From Leucobacter aridicollis (lineage in GTDB: Bacteria; Actinomycetota; Actinomycetes; Actinomycetales; Microbacteriaceae): 64,000 nucleotides of DNA. Below, piece after piece: positions 53,171 to 60,760 of the stretch (the stretch's first letter is position 1; the number at the start of each line of letters is the position of its first letter). A program made the translations under genes and the position numbers. Location of the stretch: the NCBI RefSeq assembly GCF_024399335.1, contig NZ_CP075339.1, forward strand, positions 2,232,001 to 2,296,000, in the 5' to 3' direction. The notes below the pieces were generated by a model. The model worked only from the letters and a program-made list of their open reading frames with translations, did no database searches and had not been told where the DNA came from.

Positions 53171-53374
53171 TCAGCAGACCCGAGGGAGCACGCGGACCTT
53201 GTTGCCCTTGCGGATGCGGTGGCCCGCCAGCTCGACTGCCTCGGGCGCATGGCGCTCGAAGTTCAGACCGAACGGCAGCCGCTTCTGAAGCGGACGGATC
53301 TCGTCATCGAGATCCTTCGCAAGCTGCGGATCGAGCTGTTCCAGCGTGCGCAGCAGGTCCGACAAGCGCGACAT
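53171..53374 (-). pseudogene. 5' fragment of a probable DNA methyltransferase gene
   Basis: About 67 codons: SRLSDLLRTLEQLDPQLAKD, then EIRPLQKRLPFGLNFERHAP and EAVELAGHRIRKGNKVRVLP, where IS3 copy B cuts in. This resembles the N-terminal region of large site-specific adenine methyltransferases found in actinobacterial modification systems, recalled from family knowledge and not searched. AAAGGGG precedes the ATG at 53374. The rest of the gene is absent, so the function is lost. Confidence 0.5.
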
Positions 53375-53397
53375 CGGCACCCCTTTCTGGCAAGACT

Positions 53398-53436
53398 AAA
53401 GAGTCCGTCATTGCGCGTGCGCAACACGGACTCTTT
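53398..53436. terminator. Strong hairpin at the left edge of the mobile region
   Basis: AAAGAGTCCGT at 53398-53408 pairs with ACGGACTCTTT at 53426-53436, with an inner TTGCGC/GCGCAA stem. It lies upstream of the methyltransferase fragment and before the ArdA gene, and separates the two. The 190 bases after it hold no gene. Confidence 0.7.
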
Positions 53437-53630
53437 CCGATTCTAGTGATTCGTGTGTAGGAGCGCGAAGAGCATTCCGTTCCGGGCATGTCAGTCTCGC
53501 CCGGCAGCCGCCGGGCCGGGATCTCCTCCGGGAGCAGCGCACGGCGGCGTAACCGCGTCATTTCAATAGAGCCTGACTGCCTGCCGTCGGCGCTGCCCCG
53601 CATCACTGCCCGGAGGAGGAGGACGCTCCA

Positions 53631-54167
53631 ATGACCACCATGACTACTACCGACACCACACCCCGAGTCTGGATCGGATGCCTTGCCTGCTACAACGCAG
53701 GCCGACTCGTCGGCGACTGGCACGACGCCATAGGCGCTGCCGACGTCACCACAGCCGACGTCCACGGCCGCCCGAGCTCGCACGACGAGCTCTGGTGCTT
53801 CGACATCGAGAACATCCCCGTGCGCCGCGAGATGAGCCCTAGCGAGGCCGCGGAGTGGGGGCGCGTGTTCGACGAGATCGACGAGCACCAGCGAGCTGCG
53901 CTTTACGCGTGGGTCGCGAGCGGAGACTACGTCGCCGAGGGCACCGGCGACCTGCCCAGCACCTCTGACTTCGAGGACCGCTACTGCGGCCACTGGGAGT
54001 CATTCGACGACTACGCGAGCAGCTACGCGGATGACACGGGGTTGCTGACCGGCATCCCCGAGGAGATCCAGCGCCACTTCGACTGGAAGTCCTGGACTGC
54101 CGAGCTGGCCTATGACTACACCACGTGCGACGCCGACAGCGGCGTCTACGTGTTCCGCAGCTACTGA
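53631..54167 (+). CDS. ardA: ArdA-like antirestriction protein
   Basis: A 178-residue acidic protein of the ArdA family, DNA mimics that block type I restriction enzymes when a mobile element enters a cell. Visible family segments are PRVWIGCLACYNAGRLVGDW near the N-terminus, then the helix-rich EWGRVFDEIDEHQRAALYAW and the conserved RYCGHWESFDDYA. Many Asp and Glu residues are present, as expected for a DNA mimic. GGAGGAGGAGG precedes the ATG at 53631. It is the first gene of the mobile segment and begins the unit that continues with a 35-codon ORF and the Clp-type ATPase. Confidence 0.88.
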   Translation: MTTMTTTDTTPRVWIGCLACYNAGRLVGDWHDAIGAADVTTADVHGRPSSHDELWCFDIENIPVRREMSPSEAAEWGRVFDEIDEHQRAALYAWVASGDYVAEGTGDLPSTSDFEDRYCGHWESFDDYASSYADDTGLLTGIPEEIQRHFDWKSWTAELAYDYTTCDADSGVYVFRSY

Positions 54168-54181
54168 GAAAAGAGCCCACT

Positions 54182-54289
54182 ATGAACCAGGAGATCGACG
54201 ACGAGCTGCGAGCAATCCTCGCGAGAAACCTCGAACGCTGCGGGCCGATCCAGGCGCACGCCGACACCGACGGAAAGGAACCAGAATGA
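54182..54289 (+). CDS. Thirty-five-residue ORF coupled to the Clp-type ATPase
   Basis: ATG at 54182 opens MNQEIDDELRAILARNLERC plus 15 more residues, and its TGA overlaps the ATG of the ATPase gene (ATGA at 54286-54289). GAGAAAAGAG lies nearby upstream. The peptide is acidic and helix-prone. No family is recognised; the exact four-base coupling is the reason to list it. Confidence 0.5.
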   Translation: MNQEIDDELRAILARNLERCGPIQAHADTDGKEPE

Positions 54290-55398
54290 GCGTGCACAGC
54301 AACGCCCGCGCGCACGCCGCCGACTTCAGGTGGCACCAGGGCCGCGACGACATCACCGAGCACACCGCACGAACGCTCGACCTCGAAGCGCTCTACGACG
54401 CTACCGGCGAAATGCTTGCCGAGCATCTCAGAGCCGCACGCGATGACGAGCCGGTAGAGCCAGACGAGAGCGAGGTCGCGCTACCCAGCATCGACGACAT
54501 CACGGTGTGGAAGCCACCGCCTCGGCCGCTCGACCTCACGTTATCGCTCAGATCAGCCGTAATCGGGCAGGACCGCGCCGTGGGTGCTGTCGCCGAGCGC
54601 GTCGCGATGTCACTCTCCGGGCTGAAGCTCAAGCCAGAGCGACCGCACGGGGTGATTATGCTGAACGGCCCGAGCGGCACCGGGAAGACCACCCTGGCAC
54701 ACCAGCTCGCCACCGCCGCGTACGGCGACGCAGAAGCCATCATCCGGCTCGACATGTCCGAGTACGCCGACGCAGCAGACGCACGCATGAAGCTCATCGG
54801 GGCATCACGCATCTGGAAGAACTCGACCCGTGAAGGGCTGCTCACCACCCGTGTCGCCGAGAAGCCGCGCAGCGTCGTGCTGCTCGACGAGTTCGAGAAA
54901 GCGCACCCCGACCTGTGGCAGCTGTTCTTGCAGGTGTTCGACGATGGGCGCCTTACCGACGGCTGGGGAACCGAGGCGAGCTTCGCGGAGACGATCATCG
55001 TGATGACCACGAACCTTGGAGCCACTGCCGAGTCGCGCACGCCCGAGGACGTGTTCCCCGGGGAACTGCTCGGCAGGCTCGACGTGAACGTCGCGTTCGA
55101 CCAGCTCTCGCCTGAGACGGCGAGGCAGATCGCTGAGAAGGCCGTCAGCGAGGCCGTGACGCGTGTCACGCAGCAGGGCTGGTACGTCGAGGTCGGTGAG
55201 GATGTCGCCCAGTGGCTCGCCGGTCGGCACCGCGACACTCGTCTCGGCGTACGCGGGCTGCACCGCGAGATCGAGCGGCTGCTTCTCGCACCGCTCATCG
55301 CGTTCGACGATCACAGGGTGCGAGTACAGGTTCGCTCAGATGGTGCAGCGCTCACGTTCGAGCCGCTGCGGGGGCATGACGACCCCCTCGAACCGTAG
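54286..55398 (+). CDS. Clp/HSP100-type AAA+ ATPase, single-domain
   Basis: A 370-residue protein equivalent to the second AAA+ module of ClpB or ClpA with its small C-terminal domain. Walker A is LNGPSGTGKTTLAHQLA (about 123-139), Walker B SVVLLDEFEKAHPDLWQ, sensor region TIIVMTTNLGA, and the small domain DTRLGVRGLHREIERLLLAP. The first 90 residues replace the usual N and first AAA domains and are not recognised. The open frame upstream of 54286 is shadow. It sits with ArdA, so it may help the element establish itself or disaggregate a partner; the role is not known. Confidence 0.85.
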   Translation: MSVHSNARAHAADFRWHQGRDDITEHTARTLDLEALYDATGEMLAEHLRAARDDEPVEPDESEVALPSIDDITVWKPPPRPLDLTLSLRSAVIGQDRAVGAVAERVAMSLSGLKLKPERPHGVIMLNGPSGTGKTTLAHQLATAAYGDAEAIIRLDMSEYADAADARMKLIGASRIWKNSTREGLLTTRVAEKPRSVVLLDEFEKAHPDLWQLFLQVFDDGRLTDGWGTEASFAETIIVMTTNLGATAESRTPEDVFPGELLGRLDVNVAFDQLSPETARQIAEKAVSEAVTRVTQQGWYVEVGEDVAQWLAGRHRDTRLGVRGLHREIERLLLAPLIAFDDHRVRVQVRSDGAALTFEPLRGHDDPLEP

Positions 55399-55527
55399 CC
55401 GCACGTACGCGCAGGAGATCACTTCTCCCGGGAGCACACCCGCTCTCGGGTGACATCTTCCATGGGAGTCAGCTCGACCAGAAGGCTTCATCGCCGCCGC
55501 AGGCGTGCTCGGTGCCCTACAGCAGCA

Positions 55528-55785
55528 CTACAGGTCAGCTTTCGCGAGAAGCTCCGACATGCTCATGCCGAGCGCGTCGGCGATTCCCGCGAGGGTCTCC
55601 ATGCGAGGGTTCGAGGCTCCCGCTGTAGCGATGGGGCCGGAGCCCCTGCCGCGCTCAAGCAGACTCATCTGGTTCTTGGTGAGGCCGGACGCGTGCGCGA
55701 GGTCCTCCTGCGACATCCCGCGATCGTTGCGCAGCTCGCGCAGCGTCTTGCCCAGACGCCTCGCGTCACTACTCCTCCAACCCAT
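55528..55785 (-). CDS. XRE-family helix-turn-helix repressor
   Basis: An 85-residue Cro/C1-type regulator: LGKTLRELRNDRGMSQEDLA, then the recognition helix region HASGLTKNQMSLLERGRGSG, ending with METLAGIADALGMSMSELLA. It is transcribed away from the secreted-protein operon. The shared intergenic region contains repeated TAGTAC-CACTA blocks, so it probably represses both itself and the neighbouring operon, as in many mobile elements. Confidence 0.88.
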   Translation of the reverse strand: MGWRSSDARRLGKTLRELRNDRGMSQEDLAHASGLTKNQMSLLERGRGSGPIATAGASNPRMETLAGIADALGMSMSELLAKADL

Positions 55786-55813
55786 ACCTCAATGGTGTTG
55801 AGAGGGACAACAA

Positions 55814-55845
55814 TAGTACACCCACTAACGTAGTACCACTATAAT
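55814..55845. promoter_or_regulatory. Divergent control region: operator-like repeats and a TATAAT box
   Basis: TAGTACACCCACTA at 55814-55827 and TAGTACCACTA at 55831-55841 are direct repeats, and the second overlaps a perfect -10 TATAAT at 55840-55845 facing the lipoprotein gene at 55907. Binding of the XRE protein here would block that promoter. The repeats are seen; the regulator assignment is inferred. Confidence 0.55.
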
Positions 55846-55906
55846 ATGAGTCTGCTCGTAGGCCAGGCGAAATTGCGGGTCTGAACACAGCGAAAGAGGC
55901 CATTAG

Positions 55907-56764
55907 ATGACCAAGAAGACGATCAAGACCACGACCGCACTGCTGGCGGCCGGGGCGATGCTCCTGCTCGCGGGATGCTCCTCCGATGCCCCACCCGCTG
56001 GCGACGGCGCGCCCACGGAATCCGCGGAGCAAGGCGTATTCGAGTTCCAGACCCCGCGCTACGGCTCCGACAGCGGCGAGGTGCTGATCCGCCTGCCCGA
56101 GGGCCTGCTCGACGTGGTCACCGATCGTGAGATGCTCTCGACCGAGGCTGTGCTGACGCCTCGCGAACTGGGCGGTGCGAAATACTGCGCGATCGACGTC
56201 GAGCCCCGGTATCTTGACGGCTCGCAGGACGTGCTCAAGGCACCGTCCGAGAGCGCAGGCGACCATGCCGCGGAGGCATCCGAGCGATACGAGTCGCTGG
56301 AGACCTGGGAGCCTGTCGAGCCCGAGGTGGTCGCGCTGTTCATGGACGGCACCATCGGCACTGTGGAAAAGGCCCAGCAGTACATCGCAGGCGGGGGTCA
56401 GTACGCCGACTGGGTCCAGGGAGTGCTGGACGAGGTCGGTGTCGGGTACTACTCCGACGCGCCCGCGTGGGGCCTCCTCCGAGACGCGGAGACGATCTCT
56501 GAGCTCGACGACGCTGATCCCGTAGCGGGCACTTATTACTCGGACGACCTGAGCGTCATCACGCTCGTCGCCAACTGCGCCGCATCGCCCGCAGACGACG
56601 GGGACATGGAGTTCAGCTTCCCCGCGAAGGTGAAGGAAGACGGCCAGATAGCTTGGCTCGGAACCGTCGAGCTGTCCGTCATGAAGTCCGGCACGATCAC
56701 TGTGACCGAGGCCCGGGTCGCAGGCTTCGTCCGCGACACCGACGGCAACTGGATCGCCGACTGA
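55907..56764 (+). CDS. Secreted lipoprotein, unknown function
   Basis: A 285-residue lipoprotein (MTKKTIKTTTALLAAGAMLL with lipobox LLAGC). The mature part is acidic and has no motif I recognise; a C-terminal stretch (AWLGTVELSVMKSGTITVTE) looks beta-rich. The stop overlaps the next ATG as TGATG, so three genes form a coupled unit. A surface or immunity-type role in the mobile element is possible but not shown. Confidence 0.7.
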   Translation: MTKKTIKTTTALLAAGAMLLLAGCSSDAPPAGDGAPTESAEQGVFEFQTPRYGSDSGEVLIRLPEGLLDVVTDREMLSTEAVLTPRELGGAKYCAIDVEPRYLDGSQDVLKAPSESAGDHAAEASERYESLETWEPVEPEVVALFMDGTIGTVEKAQQYIAGGGQYADWVQGVLDEVGVGYYSDAPAWGLLRDAETISELDDADPVAGTYYSDDLSVITLVANCAASPADDGDMEFSFPAKVKEDGQIAWLGTVELSVMKSGTITVTEARVAGFVRDTDGNWIAD

Positions 56765-57063
56765 TGGTTGCGAAGCAGCCCTACGTTCCCCGCCGCCCAG
56801 GCACCACCGCCGGCCAGCAGCCCGCATCTCCAACGCAGGCACAGCGCCCCGGCCCGCGCGCCACGGTCGAGTACCGGCAGATGACGGCCCCCGCAGCCGA
56901 CGGGAAGTTTGAGTGGCTCCTCAACGCCCACGCGGCCGAAGGCTGGGAGGTTCAGTCGATCAACCTGTTCGAGGGCACCTACCTGGTGACGTTCGTGCGG
57001 AGGCTTGCGGTGCGCAAGAGGGTCACCACCACGGAGACCACCCGTCACGAGGACATCCGTTGA
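56764..57063 (+). CDS. Small protein with DUF4177-like core
   Basis: A 99-residue protein with a Pro/Gln-rich N-terminus and a compact C-terminal part, FEWLLNAHAAEGWEVQSINL, which resembles the DUF4177 pattern (…LN..g.eGWel….) found in small actinobacterial proteins. The ATG at 56764 shares TGATG with the lipoprotein stop, and its own TGA overlaps the TTG of the next gene. Function unknown; no signal peptide is present. Confidence 0.6.
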   Translation: MVAKQPYVPRRPGTTAGQQPASPTQAQRPGPRATVEYRQMTAPAADGKFEWLLNAHAAEGWEVQSINLFEGTYLVTFVRRLAVRKRVTTTETTRHEDIR

Positions 57064-57794
57064 CCGTCTCCGCACCGCGCCGCAGCCGCAAGAGGCTCGT
57101 CGCCCTGATCGCCACAGGCGTGCTCGTCGTCGGCGCGGGCATCACCGGCACAGTCTTCGCCGTTGCTTCCCACAACGCCGAGACCGAGCGCCTCTGCGCG
57201 GATGCCCTCGACGGGGCCGCTGCCGCCCGCGAGGCGCTCGCAGCGTCCACGGAGGCGGGCGAGGACGCCCTGACCGCCGTCGAGAGCACTGCGCTCGCTG
57301 ACGGCGGCACGAGCGCGCCGTACGCCGGGCGCGAGGGCGCGACCGATCTCGTAGCCGACGTGGCGCACAAGCTCGACGGGGCCGAGGGCACAGAACTCTC
57401 GGATTCCTGTGAGACGCGCGACGATGCCGAGGAGATCCAGTCGTCGATAGCGCCCGCCACCCGGGCTGCAGCCGATCTCGACGACGCCGTGGAAGCGCTG
57501 CTCGCCGACTTCGAGCAGCACAAGGTGGACGAGACCGCGCGCATCGCGGCCGAGAAGAGCGCAGCCGAGGAAGCTGCTGCTCAGGCCGAGGCAGAGCGTC
57601 TCGCCGCCGAGGAGGCCGAGCGCCAGGCCGCTGAGCAGGACTCCTGGAGCGGCTACGACCCCGGGTACTCCGGCGGCGGAGGAAGCAGCAGTGGGGACAC
57701 AGGCGGCAGCAGCAATAACGGCGGCGGCACGATCATCGCCCCGCACCAGGGCGGCGGAGGATGCCCGCCGAACCAGCCCGTCTGCTATGGCTGA
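57060..57794 (+). CDS. Membrane-anchored protein with Ala/Glu helix and Gly-rich tail
   Basis: A 244-residue protein. A TTG start at 57060 overlaps the preceding stop (TTGA) and gives MTVSAPRRSRKRLVALIATG, a basic N-terminus followed by a membrane helix. Next is a helical region of about 130 residues that ends in an Ala/Glu-rich coiled coil (AEEAAAQAEAERLAAEEAER), then a Gly/Ser-rich segment and the end GGGCPPNQPVCYG with two Cys. No enzyme motif is seen. It is the third gene of a coupled secreted-protein operon and is followed by a terminator. Confidence 0.65.
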   Translation: MTVSAPRRSRKRLVALIATGVLVVGAGITGTVFAVASHNAETERLCADALDGAAAAREALAASTEAGEDALTAVESTALADGGTSAPYAGREGATDLVADVAHKLDGAEGTELSDSCETRDDAEEIQSSIAPATRAAADLDDAVEALLADFEQHKVDETARIAAEKSAAEEAAAQAEAERLAAEEAERQAAEQDSWSGYDPGYSGGGGSSSGDTGGSSNNGGGTIIAPHQGGGGCPPNQPVCYG

Positions 57795-57811
57795 GCAGCA
57801 CCCCAAGCAAC

Positions 57812-57842
57812 AAGACCCTGCAGCCTCGCGCTGCGGGGTCTT
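57812..57842 (+). terminator. Terminator of the secreted-protein operon
   Basis: AAGACCC-t-GCAG at 57812-57823 pairs with CTGC-GGGGTCTT at 57831-57842, 18 bases after the stop; the stem has one mismatch or bulge. Confidence 0.7.
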
Positions 57843-57968
57843 CGCTTTACGCAGCGCGCGCACGCAGAAGAACACCCACCCACGGGAGCTTGCGCTCTCG
57901 GGGGGACCTCCTTTTAGGGAGAGAGCTCAGGCAAGAAGGGCTGCATGACTGAGTGATACAAGTGTCAT

Positions 57969-58068
57969 TGTGCTGAGTGTGCTCACTTGTTCCATAGCTT
58001 TCTGTAGAGACTATCTGTCATTTCTCACGCGTGTAAAAAGATAGGTATAAGTCAGCACAGTCAGCACA
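57969..58068. other. Origin-like region: inverted pairs of tandem 9-mers around an AT-rich core
   Basis: TGTGCTGAG and TGTGCTCAC lie in tandem at 57969-57986. GTCAGCACA occurs twice in tandem at 58051-58068, the inverse of the first pair. The 64 bases between are unusually AT-rich for this DNA. Tandem and inverted short repeats around an AT-rich core are typical of plasmid-type replication origins or of a partition or control site. The assignment is inferred. Confidence 0.45.
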
Positions 58069-58304
58069 CTTCCGCATGATTACGCGGTTTTTGCCTCTCA
58101 ACGCATGCGCCCGTTGGCCCGAGCAGCCTCCCCAAAGAGGGGTCTCCCGAACCACTACCTAAAGAAGAAGTATTACTACTTACTACGAGCGCCGCGCCGA
58201 AGGCGTGCTCGATGCCCTGCGGGTGTCGCACCAGTCACCGTCACGAGAGGTCACGCGACGTGAATAATCCGCGCTCCGGCAGTATGTATTTACTCACTGT
58301 TCGT

Positions 58305-58357
58305 GGGCATGTCCGAAGCGGAACGGAGGACGTGCCCGAAGCGGAGCGGCGGGCGCG
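58305..58357. repeat. Two adjacent hairpins with conserved 13-base loop (copies 2 and 3)
   Basis: GGGCATGTCC (58305-58314) pairs with GGACGTGCCC (58328-58337) around GAAGCGGAACGGA. Overlapping it, CGTGCCC (58331-58337) pairs with GGGCGCG (58351-58357) around GAAGCGGAGCGGC. The loops match that at 35577, while stems differ with compensatory changes. Confidence 0.6.
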
Positions 58358-58390
58358 CCTATGCGAGCCCCGAGATCTCCTCGGTCGAAT

Positions 58391-58755
58391 CACGAGATTT
58401 CGACCGAGAAACGACCGAAGTTGACACGAGGCAAAAGACGTCACCGAGAGTGACACGAGTTTCGACGGAGCCACGACCGGCGACAGACCGAGGTTTCACC
58501 GGGGCTGAAAGCGCCCACGGAAAAGTAACCGATGTTTCACCGAGCTACGACGGAGCTTCAACCGGCAACAGCCCGAGTTTCGACCGAGGCAAAACGGCGT
58601 CCGAAACGCGACCGAGAGTGACACGAGTTTCGACCTGCTACTGACTGAGCTTCGACTGAGAAGTGACCGAGCTTTACCAATAATCGCTAAAACCGAGGTT
58701 GGCACGAGGTTTTCAGGCTCTCAGAAGTGGCACGAGTTTCAACTGAGGCTTCGCT
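58391..58755. repeat. Iteron-like array, 22-base degenerate units
   Basis: More than ten copies of a core like CGAGTTTCGACC recur over 365 bases. Clear 22-base tandem units begin near 58481 (GGCGACAGACCGAGGTTTCA) and near 58543 to 58586. A 24-base stretch starting ACCGAGAGTGACACGAG is identical at 58443-58466 and 58611-58634. The units are directly repeated, with spacings not multiple of three, so the frame at 58303-58644 is probably not a gene. The location, next to the relaxase gene and with a P4-type primase on the element, suggests a replication origin. Confidence 0.65.
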
Positions 58756-58876
58756 CCTGACCGATTCATCTTCCACAACGCCCGCCAGGATGCCCCCTCG
58801 CCGTCACGGCTGCGGGGGCATCCTGCGTGCTGTCAGGGCTGCCGCCGTGCTGCGCACCGTTGCCCTCTGCTGCGGG

Positions 58877-60364
58877 TCATTCGTTGTACGGGATTCCGGT
58901 GCGGGAGCCGGTTTGCTGCTGGGTGCCTCCGTCGATGAGAGCAGCTCGCGCGGCGTCCTTCTGGTCGCGGTCGCGCTTTGCTGCGGCTGCGTGACGGTTC
59001 TCGGCCTGCGGCGCGGGTACGGGCGTCGGCGGCGTGAGCGCGGCGTCGAGGCTCTCGCGGAGCGGCTGGCGCTTCACCTCGTCGTCGATCTTGTCGAGAG
59101 CCTTGTTGCCGAGGTCGCCAACCTGCTGCGCGAAATCAGCGGCCCACTTGATGCGTGCCGATGCGATGCGCTCGCGGAGCCCGGCCACGTAGTGCGCTTC
59201 TGCCAGTTCTTCATCAGCGGCCGCGCGGGCGGCCAGGATGTCCGCGTCAGCGTCGCTGCGATGCCAGCTGAGCGCCTCGGCATCGTCGATAGCGACCTCG
59301 CGCAGCTCGGCACGGTCTGCGGCGTTCTGGGCGGCGTCTGCGGCGTTTCTCGCCTTGGTGCGGGCGACCAGCGCCAGGTCGTCGCTCACCTCTTTTCGCG
59401 CGGCGATGACATCCTCACGAATGGAGGCGACAATTGCCCTGTCGCGATCCAGCTCCAGGCGATCGCGAGCGTTGCGGGCCTCGCCTCGCGTGGCTGCGTT
59501 GCGCAGCGATGCCGCCTCTGCCTTCTCGTCCTGCACCTCCTCGTAGACCTCCTTCGGCAGCTCACGGCCGTGGTGCTCGCCGGGCTCTGACTCGACCGGG
59601 TAGCCCTCGGCGATCATCCGCTCGCGCAACTGGGCCTGGTACTCGCGGATGCGCTCGCCCTTGCCGTACATCTTGCCGTTCGCCTTCCGCACCTCGGCAT
59701 GACTGGTGTAGGCGCGCGAGGCCTCCGTCCGCAGCGCGCCTGGCACCTTCGGGTCGGGCGCGAACGGGTCGGCCATGACCTGGATATGCGGCGTGCTCTC
59801 GTCGAAGTTCGTCGCCCACCCGTGGATGGAGTCCATGCCGCCGGGGCTGACCTTCAGACCGAGGAACGCGACCGCCGTGACGAAGTACCGCATCGCCTCG
59901 TCGTGGTCGCGTGCGACCCAGCGCGAGCGGCTCATCGGCTCGCCGGTCTCGGGGTCGAGCCGCTCGGAGCCGTCGGGGTTGTAGCGCGGGTAGTAGTCCT
60001 TGATCTCGACGCACATCGTCTTCGGCAGATGCACGACGAAGAGATCGACGGTGCGCGACCCTGCGGCGATCTTCCGGTGCACGCGCTTCTCGCGAGCATC
60101 GCCGTAGTCGAGCACCTGCTTGATGCTTGTCGCGACCTCGAACCCGCTGTTGCCGTCGTTCACGTACGCAGTGTTCAGGTGCGCGTCGGCGGGCGCGATG
60201 CTGCCGTTCTTGTGCGCCTGACGCGCGACCTCCTTCGGGTCGAGATGCCGCATCGACTCCTTCAGCAGCTTGCGCCGCTCACCACGCGTTCCCACCCTCG
60301 TCCCGGTGTGCCTCGGCGCGTCCTTGTGCTTGTGGAAAGCGGCGTGTCCCTTGACCTCGCTCAT
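58877..60364 (-). CDS. Relaxase-like mobilization protein (Pre/Mob, MobV-like)
   Basis: A 495-residue protein. The N-terminal 200 residues include ATNFDESTPHIQVMADPF, like the HxDExxPHxH metal motif of MobV relaxases though the last His is Gln here, and RVDLFVVHLP-type beta strand VDLFVVHLPKTMCVEIKDYY. The C-terminal half is a long charged coiled coil rich in Ala, Arg and Glu. Relaxases nick the transfer origin and lead the strand into a recipient. AGGAGG precedes the ATG at 60364. With the altered motif the assignment is moderate; a plasmid recombination enzyme without nicking activity is the alternative. Confidence 0.6.
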   Translation of the reverse strand: MSEVKGHAAFHKHKDAPRHTGTRVGTRGERRKLLKESMRHLDPKEVARQAHKNGSIAPADAHLNTAYVNDGNSGFEVATSIKQVLDYGDAREKRVHRKIAAGSRTVDLFVVHLPKTMCVEIKDYYPRYNPDGSERLDPETGEPMSRSRWVARDHDEAMRYFVTAVAFLGLKVSPGGMDSIHGWATNFDESTPHIQVMADPFAPDPKVPGALRTEASRAYTSHAEVRKANGKMYGKGERIREYQAQLRERMIAEGYPVESEPGEHHGRELPKEVYEEVQDEKAEAASLRNAATRGEARNARDRLELDRDRAIVASIREDVIAARKEVSDDLALVARTKARNAADAAQNAADRAELREVAIDDAEALSWHRSDADADILAARAAADEELAEAHYVAGLRERIASARIKWAADFAQQVGDLGNKALDKIDDEVKRQPLRESLDAALTPPTPVPAPQAENRHAAAAKRDRDQKDAARAALIDGGTQQQTGSRTGIPYNE

Positions 60365-60582
60365 CGTCGTTCCTCCTCTTCTCTCGGCGCTCCATCAGCG
60401 CCACTCGTAACCACTCGTGTCGCCGCTGTCGCTGCGTCGTCACATCGTCCGGGGCCCCTCGCTGCGCTACCCCGAACGCTGCGCCGCCGCGATGACGATT
60501 CCCGCCTCGTGCTGCCCTCTCCCATCGCCCCGTACAGGGGTCGCTGTGAGCCTCTGGGCATCCCGAGACGGAAATCGTCATA

Positions 60583-60618
60583 GCCCCGTATGACGATTGC
60601 TGCGCAATCGTCCGGGGC
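60583..60618. other. Candidate transfer origin (oriT)-like inverted repeat
   Basis: GCCCCG (60583-60588), GACGATTGC (60592-60600), then GCAATCGTC (60604-60612) and CGGGGC (60613-60618) form a nested perfect palindrome with a TGC loop. ATCGTCCGGGGCCC at 60607-60620 is repeated at 60444-60457, and ATGACGATT recurs near 60493. The region, about 220 bases upstream of the relaxase start and without a gene over 60365-60760, is where an oriT is expected. Confidence 0.45.
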
Positions 60619-60760
60619 CCTGCGGGGCACCTCGGCCCTGGCGGGCCTCGACGCGCAACTGCGACGACGCCCCACTGGGGCCTCGTCTGCGGCGCGCGTG
60701 GCGCGTCGAGCACCGGACAGCCCGCTCGCTGATCCGGTGCCCTCCGACATGGTCACGACG

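Larger units (their letters stand above)
51906..53181 (+). mobile_element. Complete IS3-family insertion sequence (IS3 copy B)
   Basis: Imperfect inverted repeats of 27 bases bound the element: GGGTCTGCTGAGGGTTTGG... at 51906-51932 and its complement at 53155-53181, differing at about three positions. Inside are overlapping orfA and orfB. The two flanks are unrelated (a transposase fragment on the left, a methyltransferase fragment on the right), and no clear direct repeat is seen, so a deletion or recombination accompanied or followed insertion. Confidence 0.85.

Noticed and set aside
58303-58644. 113-codon frame across the iteron array
   Set aside because: The repeats have 22-base spacing, not a multiple of three, and no ribosome site is seen.
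58391-58755. CRISPR array
   Set aside because: Units are degenerate and adjacent without unique spacers of constant length, and no cas gene is present.
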